DNA from: Desertimonas sp963772825 | Lineage (GTDB): Bacteria > Actinomycetota > Acidimicrobiia > Acidimicrobiales > Ilumatobacteraceae | Assembly (NCBI GenBank): GCA_963772825.1 | Contig: CAVYYX010000018.1 | Location: 1-64,000 of the forward strand | Length of the DNA: 64,000 bases | Reading direction: 5' to 3' | Shown here: one piece after another, positions 18,173 to 25,764 of the stretch | Numbering within the stretch: position 1 is the stretch's first letter | Layout: each line of letters begins with the position of its first letter | Program-made: the position numbers and the translations under genes | The notes under the pieces: generated by a model | Seen by the model: only the letters and a program-made list of their open reading frames with translations | Told to the model about the DNA's origin: nothing | The model's database searches: none

Positions 18173-18921
18173 GCGTTCCAGCGGTGCAGCTGACGTCGAT
18201 CCGCAAGAGCTTCGGGCCGCACGAGGTGCTCAAGGGTGTCGACCTGGTGGTTTCGCCGGGCGAGCACGTCGTCGTCTTCGGCCCGTCCGGCTCGGGGAAG
18301 TCGACGCTGCTGCGCACGATCAACCTGCTCGAGCGCCCGACCTCGGGGTCGGTGTGCGTGTTCGGTACCGAGTACGGCCCGGGCCTGCCGGGCCAGCGTC
18401 CGGCGCGCGGTTCGGCGATCGAGCTGCGCCGCCAGGTCGGCATGGTCTTCCAGCAGTTCAACCTGTTCCCCCACCTGAGCGCGCTCGACAACGTCGCCAT
18501 CGGGCTGCGCCGGGCGAAGTCGATGGGCAAGCGCGACGCCCGCGAGCGGGCCGCCATCGAACTGCGACGGGTCGGCCTGCTCAGCCACGTGGCCAAGTTC
18601 CCCAACGAGTTGTCGGGCGGCCAGCAGCAGCGCGTCGCCATCGCTCGGGCGTTGGCGATGGATCCCAAGGTGATGTTGTTCGACGAGCCGACATCGGCGC
18701 TCGACCCCGAGCTCGTCGGCGAGGTGCTGGCGACGATGCGACAGGTGGCCGGGCTGGGCATGACGATGGTGGTCGTCACCCACGAGATGGGCTTCGCCAA
18801 GGAGATCGGCGACCTCAGCGTGTTCATGGAGGACGGCTGCATCGTCGAACAGGGCGGCCGGGAGATCTTCGGCGACGCGATGCACGAGCGCACTCGCAAG
18901 TTCATCGAGGCGGTCTTGTGA
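18169..18921 (+). CDS. Polar amino-acid ABC transporter ATP-binding protein (GlnQ/HisP type)
   Basis: This roughly 250-residue ATPase starts MSVPAVQLTSIRKSFGPHEV from GTG 18169. Walker A is GPSGSGKST, Q-loop FQQFNLFPHLSALDNV, signature LSGGQQQR, Walker B VMLFDEPTSALD and H-loop VVVTHEMGFA; the last three are typical of the polar amino-acid subfamily. It carries a 10-15 residue insert (TEYGPGLPGQRPARGSA) before the Q-loop that is also present in the paralogue at 32705. It forms an importer with the permease and binding protein that follow. Confidence 0.93.
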   Translation: MSVPAVQLTSIRKSFGPHEVLKGVDLVVSPGEHVVVFGPSGSGKSTLLRTINLLERPTSGSVCVFGTEYGPGLPGQRPARGSAIELRRQVGMVFQQFNLFPHLSALDNVAIGLRRAKSMGKRDARERAAIELRRVGLLSHVAKFPNELSGGQQQRVAIARALAMDPKVMLFDEPTSALDPELVGEVLATMRQVAGLGMTMVVVTHEMGFAKEIGDLSVFMEDGCIVEQGGREIFGDAMHERTRKFIEAVL

Positions 18922-19693
18922 GGGCGGTCGAGTCGATTTCGTACGACTTCCAATGGGATGCCGTGTTCGCCAACCGCGACCTGCTGCGCGTCGCGGCTCA
19001 AGAACACCCTGTGGATCGCCCTGGTGTCGATGGTCCTGGCGACTGCCGGCGGTTTGGTCCTGGCGCTGCTGCGTACGTCGCGGCGGGCACCGCTGCGTTG
19101 GTTCGCCTCGATCTACATCAACGTGATCCGTGGAATCCCGCTGCTCGTGCTGATCTTCTACATCTACTTCGGCGTGTCGATCTGGCTCGACATCAAGTTC
19201 ACCAACTTCCAAGCCGGGGTCATCTCGCTGACGATCTTCCACACCGCGTTCATGGCCGAGATCTTCCGCACCGGCCTCACGGCGGTGCCGACCGGCCAGC
19301 GCGAGGCCGCCCTGTCGCTGGGCATCAGCCGACCTCGGGCGTTCTTGTCGATCATCCTGCCCCAGGCGATCCGCGTCGCCGTCCCGGCGGCCGGCAACGA
19401 CTTCGTCGGGCATGGTCAAGGACACCAGCCTCGTCGGAGTCATCGGCATCTTCGAGCTGTACCGCACCGGCCAGAAGCTCGTCAGCGACACGTTCCTGCC
19501 CTTCGAGGTGTGGACCGGCATCGCCATCTTGTACATCGCCATCGTCTTCCTGATCGACATCGTCGTGCGCCTCGTCGAACGGCGCCTTCGTCCCAGCTCG
19601 CGCGCCCGGGGCCTGCTCGCCCGGCGGCGCACCGCAGCGATCGACGACGTCGTGCGACGCATCACGATCCCAACCAACCCAGCAATGCAATGA
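18918..19693 (+). CDS. Polar amino-acid ABC transporter permease (two frameshifts, near 18998 and 19409)
   Basis: This HisM/GlnP-type membrane subunit begins MRAVESISYDFQWDAVFANR at GTG 18918, overlapping the ATPase stop (GTGA). After a shift near 18998 it continues LKNTLWIALVSMVLATAGGL, then NVIRGIPLLVLIFYIYFG, the loop VPTGQREAALSLGISRPRAF and PAAGNDFVG. Removing one G from GGG at 19408-19410 restores MVKDTSLVGVIGIFELYRTG. It ends at 19693. The family-typical PxxxN...KDTSL region is intact across the shift, so the gene is probably functional. Confidence 0.87.
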
Positions 19694-19704
19694 AGGAGGA
19701 CATG

Positions 19705-20586
19705 GTGAGGAACACGAACAAGCGGCGCACCACTCGAGGGCTCGCGCTGGTCGCCGCGCTGGCCGCGGTCGGCTGGGCGGGCAACGCCCTGCCGGTCTCG
19801 GCCGATGCGGCGCCGAGCCGCAACGTGACGTCGGCGGATGAGCAGTCCGGTTCGGTGCTCGACGAGATCGTCGAGCGTGGCGAGTTCCGCGTCGGCATGA
19901 CGTTGCAGTTCGAGCCGGAGATGTACCTCGACGACGATGGTCAACCGGCCGGCTACGACGTCGAGCTGCTCAACCTGCTCGCCACCGACCTGGGAGTCGA
20001 GCTGACGATCGAGAACCAGGAGTTCGACGCTCTGATCCCCGGCCTGCTCGCCGGCCAGTGGGACATGATCTCGGTGGGACTCGTGCCGCGGCCGCCGCGG
20101 CTGCTGCAGATGTACTTCACCGACGCGTACGTCCCGTACGAGCAGGTGCTCGTCGCCGCAGCCGACTCCGACCGTGAGCCGACCATCGAGGCGTACAACG
20201 CCGAGGACACGACGATCACGGCGTTGCAGGGCTCGACGGCCGCCGAGCAGGTGACGACGCAGTTCCCGAACGCGACCCTCGCCGAGTTCCCGCAACAGGA
20301 CGCCGCCTTCCTCGAGGTGTCGTCTGGTCGCGCCGATGCGATCGTCGTGGAGAGCTACCTGGCGGAGCGGTTCATCCAGGCCAACCCCGACCAGCTCGCG
20401 GTCGTCGCCCTCGATTCGCCACTGCAGATCGAGTTCGGGTCCTACGCCATCCCGCTCGGCGACGACAAGTTCCTGACGTACCTCAACAGCTGGCTGCAGT
20501 ACTACAAGAACAACGGGACCCTCGACCGCATCTACGACGAGGTCTTCGGTTCCGACCCGAACGTCGCCATCTGGGCGCGGGGCTGA
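19705..20586 (+). CDS. Polar amino-acid ABC transporter substrate-binding protein (SBP_bac_3)
   Basis: This is the extracytoplasmic receptor of the 18.2-20.6 kb importer. GTG 19705 is preferred because the ribosome site AAGGAGGA (19693-19700) is correctly spaced for it; ATG 19690 and 19702 are alternatives. The signal peptide is RNTNKRR followed by GLALVAALAAVGWAGNALPV and cleavage near ADA-AP. The mature part shows GEFRVGMTLQFEPEMYLDDD, GYDVELLNLLATDLGVEL, DALIPGLLAGQWDMI, the hinge-region TALQGSTAAEQV and KNNGTLDRIYDEVFG. There is no lipobox cysteine. The ligand is probably an amino acid or a related small molecule. Confidence 0.9.
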   Translation: MRNTNKRRTTRGLALVAALAAVGWAGNALPVSADAAPSRNVTSADEQSGSVLDEIVERGEFRVGMTLQFEPEMYLDDDGQPAGYDVELLNLLATDLGVELTIENQEFDALIPGLLAGQWDMISVGLVPRPPRLLQMYFTDAYVPYEQVLVAAADSDREPTIEAYNAEDTTITALQGSTAAEQVTTQFPNATLAEFPQQDAAFLEVSSGRADAIVVESYLAERFIQANPDQLAVVALDSPLQIEFGSYAIPLGDDKFLTYLNSWLQYYKNNGTLDRIYDEVFGSDPNVAIWARG

Positions 20587-20590
20587 TCAG

Positions 20591-21341
20591 GTGACCCGAC
20601 CGGGAACGTCGAACGTCTCGGTCGTCACCGGCGCCGGCTCGGGAATCGGCCGAGCCGTCGCCATCGCCCTCGGCGCACGCGGCGACACCGTCGTGTGTGC
20701 CGATCTCGACGAAGCGTCGGCGACCGAGACGACCTCGGCCGCCGGCGCTTCGGCGGTTGCCGCCCGCCTCGACGTCAGCGACCCGACGTCATGCGATGCG
20801 TTGTTCGAGCGGCTGGTCTGCCGATCACGGCAGGGTCGACATCCTCGTGACCTGCGCCGGCATCGAGTTGCAAGGGCCGGCCGACCAGCTCACCGACGAC
20901 GTCTGGCGGCGGGTCATCGACGTCAACCTCAGCGGGACGTTCTGGTGCGCTCGGGCCGCCGGTCGGGCGATGATCGCCACGGGCCACGGAGGGCGCATCG
21001 TGCTGATCGGCTCGATCAACTCGCGCATCGCCCTGCACGGTCAGGCGGCCTACTGCTCGTCGAAGGGCGGAGTCGCCATGCTCGGCGCGGCGCTCGCTGT
21101 CGACTGGGCCGCCCACGGGATCACCGTCAACACGGTGGGTCCCGGCGTCGTCGACACCCCGATGTCCGCCGCGAGCCTCGCCGACCCGGGCGGCCGAGCA
21201 CGGCTGATGGGCCGTACTCCGCTGGGCCGTCCGGCAGCGCCCGCGGAGATCGCCGCAGTCGTCGCGTTCCTCACGTCACCGGCTGCCAGCTACGTCACCG
21301 GCGCCTACATCCCGGTGGACGGCGGCTGGCTCGCCGGCTGA
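20591..21341 (+). CDS. Short-chain dehydrogenase/reductase (frameshift near 20815)
   Basis: This NAD(P)-dependent Rossmann-fold oxidoreductase of about 250 residues has the cofactor motif VTGAGSGIGRA, CADLDEA at the end of beta-2, and catalytic residues in GSINSR and YCSSKGG (YxxxK). It ends ITGAYIPVDGGWLAG-like (YVTGAYIPVDGGWLAG). GGCTGGTCTG at 20811-20820 carries one extra G; removing it joins DALFERL to SADHGRVDILVTCAGIE. The acidic D after beta-2 favours NAD over NADP. It follows the amino-acid binding protein by 4 bases. Confidence 0.88.
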
Positions 21342-21365
21342 GCGAGCACCGCGATCGTCTGCTCC

Positions 21366-21432
21366 GGGTTCTTTGGTCGATGTGATGACGTTGGCGTCCG
21401 GTATTCGACCAATGAACCCGAAGCCGCCCAGA
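21366..21432. repeat. Dispersed repeat R2, copy 2, with a long hairpin
   Basis: This copy (21370-21432) matches 7149-7211 at 57 of 63 positions. Here its outer part forms a long stem: 21366-21381 pairs with 21406-21421 (15 base pairs with one T-T mismatch), closing a 24-base loop that contains the conserved GATGACGTTGGCGTCCGG. It lies 25 bases after the SDR stop and could act as a terminator or RNA-stability element, although there is no T tract. Confidence 0.75.
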
Positions 21433-21480
21433 ACGACCCTGACCCGCTCAGGGGCACGACGATCTGACGATCACCGCCTG

Positions 21481-21498
21481 CAAACGAACGCTCGCTCG
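21481..21498. promoter_or_regulatory. 18-bp operator-like inverted repeat
   Basis: CAAACGAACGCTCGCTCG fits the operator family (14 of 18 identical to the site at 16916). It ends 29 bases before the GTG of the MaoC-like gene, so it probably governs the 21.5-28.4 kb run of carboxylase beta and 2-oxo acid dehydrogenase genes. Confidence 0.6.
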
Positions 21499-21527
21499 CG
21501 TCGCCCCGGCCACGTTAGAGTCGCAGC

Positions 21528-22019
21528 GTGCCAGGCGACGTGGTGACCGGGGAGCGATCGTGGGACAGCTTCTCCGTCGGGGACCACTACCGAACCGAAT
21601 CGATCACGGTCACCGAGACGCACGTCGTGACGTGGGCCGGTCTGACCGGTGACTGGGTGCCGCTGCACGTCGACGCCGAGTACGCCGCGGCCACCGAGTT
21701 CGGCGAGCGCGTCGCCCATGGTCCCTTGACGCTCGCCCTCGCCCTCGGGCTCGCGACGCGCTCGGGCATCTTCGGCGACTGCGTGCTCGCCTGGCTCGGC
21801 CTGGACGAGGTACGGCTGCCACTTCCGGTGCGCTTCGGCGACACGATCCATGCCGACGTCTCCGTGCGCGAGCGCCGTCCGACCTCGAAGGCCGGCCGCG
21901 GCATCGTCGTGCTCGACTACGCCGTGCGCAACCAGGGCGACGAGACCGTGATGACGTTTGCGAGCACGTTCCTCCTCAAGATGGCCGCCACCCGGACGAT
22001 CGCCTCCGAGCTCGCCTGA
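21528..22019 (+). CDS. MaoC-like hydratase (hot-dog fold)
   Basis: This 163-residue single hot-dog domain protein is related to (R)-specific enoyl-CoA hydratases. The MaoC signature is recognisable as WAGLTGDWVPLHVDAEYAAA (usually D...P.H.D), followed by RVAHGPLTLALALGL and LDEVRLPLPVRFGDTIHADV. The usual catalytic D-x4-H arrangement is retained as D(W)VPLH. It starts at GTG 21528, downstream of an operator-like site, and the carboxylase beta gene begins 2 bases after its stop. It probably hydrates an unsaturated CoA ester in the same pathway. Confidence 0.85.
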   Translation: MPGDVVTGERSWDSFSVGDHYRTESITVTETHVVTWAGLTGDWVPLHVDAEYAAATEFGERVAHGPLTLALALGLATRSGIFGDCVLAWLGLDEVRLPLPVRFGDTIHADVSVRERRPTSKAGRGIVVLDYAVRNQGDETVMTFASTFLLKMAATRTIASELA

Positions 22020-22021
22020 AC

Positions 22022-23572
22022 GTGTCCGGCTCCCTGCACACCTCGGCCCAGTTGGATGACGAGCTGCGGCGGCGCGTCGAGACCGCCCGACTCGGTGGGT
22101 CGGAGAAGTCCCGGCAGCGGGTCATCGACAGGGGCCAGCTGCTGCTCCGTGATCGGCTGCGCCTGCTGCTCGACGGGGAACCGGACTTCGAGGACGGGTT
22201 GCTCGCCCGTGCCAACGACGGGCTGCCCGGTGACGCCGTGGTCACGGTCGTCGGCAAGGTCGACGGGCGCACGACGTGCGTGATCGCCAACGACTACACC
22301 GTCAAGGCGGGCACCTGGGGACGCCGGACGTTCGAGAAGATCACCCGGATCCAGGAGCTCGCCGACCAGATCGGGGCGCCGCTGGTGTACCTGGTGGACG
22401 CCGCCGGGGCGCGGATCGACGAGCAGTTCGACAGCTACGCGGGTCGTCGCGCGTGGGGCAACATCTTCTACAACCAGATCGCCTACTCCGGCCGGATCCC
22501 TCAGGTCTGTGCGCTCTTCGGACCCTCGCCGGCCGGATCGGCCTACGTCCCGGCGTTGTGCGACGTCACGATCATGGTCCGTGGCCACGCCACCGCCTAC
22601 CTCGGGTCGCCGCGCCTCGCCGAGATGGTGACCGGCGAGCAGGTGTCGCTCGAGGAGATGGGCGGGGCGGAGATGCACTGCCGTGTGTCGGGGGTCGGCG
22701 ACGTGCTCGTCGACGACGACGCGGAGGCGATCGCCGCGGTGCGGCTGTGGCTGTCGTACTTCCCGCCGAGCTGGCAACAGCAGCCGCCGGCGACCGACGG
22801 TTGGGCGGCCGGCGAGCACCGCCCGATCGCAGACATCGTGCCGGCCCGCGAGGACGTGCCGTTCGACATGCAGGAGCTCATCGATGCGCTCGTCGACGAA
22901 GGCACGTTCTTCCCCTACAAGGACCTCTTCGCCCAGGAGCTGATCACCGGTCTTGCCCGACTCGGCGGGCAGTCCGTCGGGATCATCGCCAACCAGTCGA
23001 TGCATCGCGCCGGCGTGCTGTTCTCGGACTCGTCGGACAAGGCGGCCCGCTTCATCTGGATCTGCAACGCCTTCAACATCCCGTTGCTGTTCCTCACGGA
23101 CATCTCCGGCTACATGATCGGCACCGCCGTCGAGCGCGAAGGGATCATCCGCCACGGCGCCAAGATGCTCTACGCCGTGTGCGAGTCGACCGTGCCACGC
23201 ATCGACGTCCTCGTCCGCAAGGCCTACGGCGGCGGCTACCTGGCGATGTCAGGCAGCCCGACTCATCCGGACGCCGTGATCGCCCTGCCGACCGCCAAGC
23301 CGGCGCTGATGGGCCCGGCCGCGGCCGTCAACGCGATTCACTTCAATCGGGTCGTGGCCATCGACGATCCTGAGGAGCGAGCTCGCTTCGTCGAGGAGGA
23401 ACGGAGCAAGGTCGAGGCGGAGATCGATGTCTTCGAGCTCGCCAACGAGAACGCCTTCGAGGCGGTGGTCGCCGGCGCCGAGCTGCGCGACGAGCTGATC
23501 GGGCGCTTTCACATCTACCGTCGTGGTTGCCGGCAGCGCGCCACCCGGCGCAATGGCGTGCTTCCGACGTAG
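22022..23572 (+). CDS. Acyl-CoA carboxylase beta subunit (carboxyltransferase)
   Basis: This 516-residue carboxyltransferase has two crotonase-like halves and moves the carboxyl group from biotin to an acyl-CoA. N-terminal half: RVIDRGQLLLRDRLRLLLDG, GKVDGRTTCVIANDYTVKAG, PLVYLVDAAGARIDEQ and FGPSPAGSAYVPALCDVTIM. C-terminal half: FDMQELIDALVDEGTFFPYK, NIPLLFLTDISGYMIGTAVE and RKAYGGGYLAMSG. The last about 20 residues (GCRQRATRRNGVLPT) are atypical. It resembles MCC/PCC-type beta chains; the substrate cannot be fixed. It is the probable partner of the alpha subunit at 14353. Confidence 0.9.
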   Translation: MSGSLHTSAQLDDELRRRVETARLGGSEKSRQRVIDRGQLLLRDRLRLLLDGEPDFEDGLLARANDGLPGDAVVTVVGKVDGRTTCVIANDYTVKAGTWGRRTFEKITRIQELADQIGAPLVYLVDAAGARIDEQFDSYAGRRAWGNIFYNQIAYSGRIPQVCALFGPSPAGSAYVPALCDVTIMVRGHATAYLGSPRLAEMVTGEQVSLEEMGGAEMHCRVSGVGDVLVDDDAEAIAAVRLWLSYFPPSWQQQPPATDGWAAGEHRPIADIVPAREDVPFDMQELIDALVDEGTFFPYKDLFAQELITGLARLGGQSVGIIANQSMHRAGVLFSDSSDKAARFIWICNAFNIPLLFLTDISGYMIGTAVEREGIIRHGAKMLYAVCESTVPRIDVLVRKAYGGGYLAMSGSPTHPDAVIALPTAKPALMGPAAAVNAIHFNRVVAIDDPEERARFVEEERSKVEAEIDVFELANENAFEAVVAGAELRDELIGRFHIYRRGCRQRATRRNGVLPT

Positions 23573-23588
23573 GAGGGAAGGATTGGTG

Positions 23589-24644
23589 ATGTCAGCAGCT
23601 GCCAGCGACATGTTCCAGATCCTCGATGCCGAAGGGATCGAGGTGGGACCGGTGCCCAAGGCGTTGGGCGACGACCAGCTCGTCGCCATGCTGCGCTTGT
23701 GCATCTTCGGGCGGGACTTCGACAAGAAGGCGATCGCCCTGCAACGGCGCGGCAAGCTCGGGACGTTCGCCCCGATGTCGGGCCAGGAAGCGGTCGTCGT
23801 CGGGAGCGTGTTCGCCCTCGACCGTGACCACGACTGGGTCGTGCCGCAGTACCGCGAGCAGCTGGCGATGCTGCACTGGGGCCTGCCGCTGTCGACGTAC
23901 TTCCTCCAGCGCCAAGGCCACCCACGGGGTTCGGACCTGCCCGAGCATGGTCGGCTGTTCCCCCAGCAGGTCGCCCTCGCCGCCCACCTCCCCCACGCCG
24001 TCGGCGTGGCATGGGGGATGAAGCTGAAGGGCGAGCCGTCCGTAGCCGCCTGCTACTTCGGGGATGGAGCATCGTCGGAAGGCGACTTCCACGAGTCGTG
24101 CAACTTCGCCGGCGTGCTCAAGGCACCGGTGATCTTCATCTGCCAGAACAACCAATGGGCGATCTCCACGCCCGTGTCGAAGCAGACCGCCGGATCGATC
24201 GCCGACCGGGCGGCGGGCTACGGGATCGTCGGGATACGCGTCGACGGCAACGATCCCCTGGCCATGTACCAGGTGACCGCCGACGCACGGGCGAGGGCCC
24301 TCGCCGGTGAGGGCCCGACGCTGGTCGAGGCGGTGACCTACCGGCTCGGCGCGCACACCACCGCCGACGACCCGACGCGGTACGTCGACGTCGCCGAAGA
24401 GCAGCGCTGGAAGACCCGCGACCCACTGATCCGCTTCCGCGCCTGGATGCGCGCCACCGGACGGTGGGACGACGACGCCGAGCAGGCCGCCGAGGCATGG
24501 TGCACGGCGGAGATCGACCGCGCCGTCACCGAGGTGGCGGCGGTCGGTGCCGCCGAACCGGCGTTGCTGTTCGACAACGTGTGGGCGGACGATCCGTCCC
24601 AGCTCTCCGTGCAACGCGCAGCGATGCTCGAGGGGCTGCAATGA
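23589..24644 (+). CDS. 2-oxo acid dehydrogenase E1 component, alpha subunit
   Basis: This is the thiamine diphosphate-dependent decarboxylase subunit of a pyruvate or branched-chain 2-oxo acid dehydrogenase complex. It has 351 residues from ATG 23589, preceded by the ribosome site GGAGGG (23573-23578); GTG 23586 is possible. The ThDP motif GDGASSEGDFHESCNFAGVL...CQNN is complete, and GHPRGSDLPEHGRLFPQQ precedes it. The tail TYRLGAHTTADDPTRY matches the phosphorylation-loop region of the family. Neighbours E1b, E2 and E3 complete the complex. Confidence 0.92.
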   Translation: MSAAASDMFQILDAEGIEVGPVPKALGDDQLVAMLRLCIFGRDFDKKAIALQRRGKLGTFAPMSGQEAVVVGSVFALDRDHDWVVPQYREQLAMLHWGLPLSTYFLQRQGHPRGSDLPEHGRLFPQQVALAAHLPHAVGVAWGMKLKGEPSVAACYFGDGASSEGDFHESCNFAGVLKAPVIFICQNNQWAISTPVSKQTAGSIADRAAGYGIVGIRVDGNDPLAMYQVTADARARALAGEGPTLVEAVTYRLGAHTTADDPTRYVDVAEEQRWKTRDPLIRFRAWMRATGRWDDDAEQAAEAWCTAEIDRAVTEVAAVGAAEPALLFDNVWADDPSQLSVQRAAMLEGLQ

Positions 24645-24660
24645 TCGTGAAGCAATCTCG

Positions 24661-24787
24661 CCGATGCGAGCGACGGGGCGCCAGCCCACCCGATGCAAGC
24701 GACCGAGCGCCAGCGAGGGAGAGGCCAGCAACGGCCTGCGTGGCCGGGGAACGCAATGACGGCCTGCGTGGCCGGGGAACGCAATGA
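24661..24787 (-). repeat. Dispersed repeat R1, copy C (compound, both modules doubled)
   Basis: The 139-base gap between E1a and E1b is filled by R1 in minus orientation. The distal module occurs twice (CCGATGCGAGCGACGGGGCG from 24661 and CCGATGCAAGCGACCGAGCG from 24690). The core module GGCCTGCGTGGCCGGGGAAC-GCAATGAC occurs twice in exact tandem (24733-24760 and 24761-24788). The second core supplies the E1b start codon ATG 24784; the first offers an identical ATG 27 bases upstream that would read through in frame. Confidence 0.88.
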
Positions 24788-25761
24788 CCGTGCTCAGCAT
24801 GGTCGAGGCCGTCTGCTCGGCGCTCGGTGACGAGATGGAGCGTGACGATCGAGTGATCGTCCTCGGCGAGGACGTCGGGAAGTCCGGTGGTGTCTTCCGG
24901 GCGACCGACGGTCTGCAGCAGCGCTTCGGCGCCGAACGCGTCGTCGACACGCCGACCGCTGAGGCGGTGATCGTCGGAGCGTCGATCGGGCTCGCTACGG
25001 CCGGCCTCGTTCCCGTCGCCGAGCTCCAGTTCCTCGGATTCGGTCTGCAGGCGTTTCACCAGATCGGCCACCAGCTCGCCCGATGGCGGTATCGGACCAA
25101 CGGGCGGTACCACGCCCAGGTGACGATCCGCGCTCCCTACGGTGGTGGGGTCCGCGCCCCGGAGTTGCACTCCGACGGTTTCGAAGCGGTGTTCGCCCAG
25201 ATGCCCGGGCTCAAGCTCGTCGCCCCGGCGACGGCCGCCGACGCCAAGGGGATGCTGCTCAGCGCGATCCGCGACCCTGACCCGGTGCTCTTCCTCGAGC
25301 CGCTCCGCGGCTACCGGCTGGTGCGCGATGAGGTGCCTGATGGCGACGTGACGGTCGAGCTCGGCACGGCGCGGGTCGCCCGTCCGGGGCGTGACGTGAC
25401 GGTGGTGGCGTGGAGCGCGATGGTTGTCGTCGCCCTCGAGGCCGCGGCGGCCGCTGCCGACCAGGGGATCGATGTCGAGGTGCTCGACCTTCGATCGCTG
25501 GTGCCGCTCGACGTCGGCGCGATCGCCGAGTCGGTGTCCCGCACCGGGCGGGCGGTGGTCGTCCAGGAGGCCCCGCTCACGGCCGGTTTCGCTTCGGAAG
25601 TGGTTGCGGCGATCCAGGAGGGGGCCTTCCTCAGCCTGCAAGCCCCCATCGCTCGCGTGTCGGGCTGGGACGTGCCGTATCCGATGCCGCTCGTCGAGGA
25701 TCACTACGTGCCATCGGTCGAGCGGGTGCTCGCGGCCGTACGCCGCACGGCGGAGTACTGA
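24784..25761 (+). CDS. 2-oxo acid dehydrogenase E1 component, beta subunit
   Basis: This 325-residue transketolase-like subunit pairs with E1a. It begins MTVLSMVEAVCSALGDEMER and shows VIVLGEDVGKSGGVFRATDG, VDTPTAEAVIVGASIGLATA, FLGFGLQAFHQIGHQLARWR, RAPYGGGVRAPELHSDG and the C-terminal VPLDVGAIAESVSRTGRAVV and DVPYPMPLVEDHYVPS. These are characteristic of pyruvate/branched-chain 2-oxo acid dehydrogenase beta chains; GKSGGVF rather than the PDH-specific variants leans to branched-chain type. The start codon is contributed by repeat R1 copy C. Confidence 0.92.
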   Translation: MTVLSMVEAVCSALGDEMERDDRVIVLGEDVGKSGGVFRATDGLQQRFGAERVVDTPTAEAVIVGASIGLATAGLVPVAELQFLGFGLQAFHQIGHQLARWRYRTNGRYHAQVTIRAPYGGGVRAPELHSDGFEAVFAQMPGLKLVAPATAADAKGMLLSAIRDPDPVLFLEPLRGYRLVRDEVPDGDVTVELGTARVARPGRDVTVVAWSAMVVVALEAAAAAADQGIDVEVLDLRSLVPLDVGAIAESVSRTGRAVVVQEAPLTAGFASEVVAAIQEGAFLSLQAPIARVSGWDVPYPMPLVEDHYVPSVERVLAAVRRTAEY

Positions 25762-25764
25762 GCC

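Noticed and set aside
16998..19553. A single 851-residue aminotransferase-transporter protein
   Set aside because: After about 17925 this frame loses all similarity to known families, while the other frame continues the aminotransferase; the long frame is a result of a frameshift.
17794..20295. An 833-codon minus-strand open frame
   Set aside because: It is the antisense of aminotransferase and amino-acid transporter genes and shows no domain or start signal.
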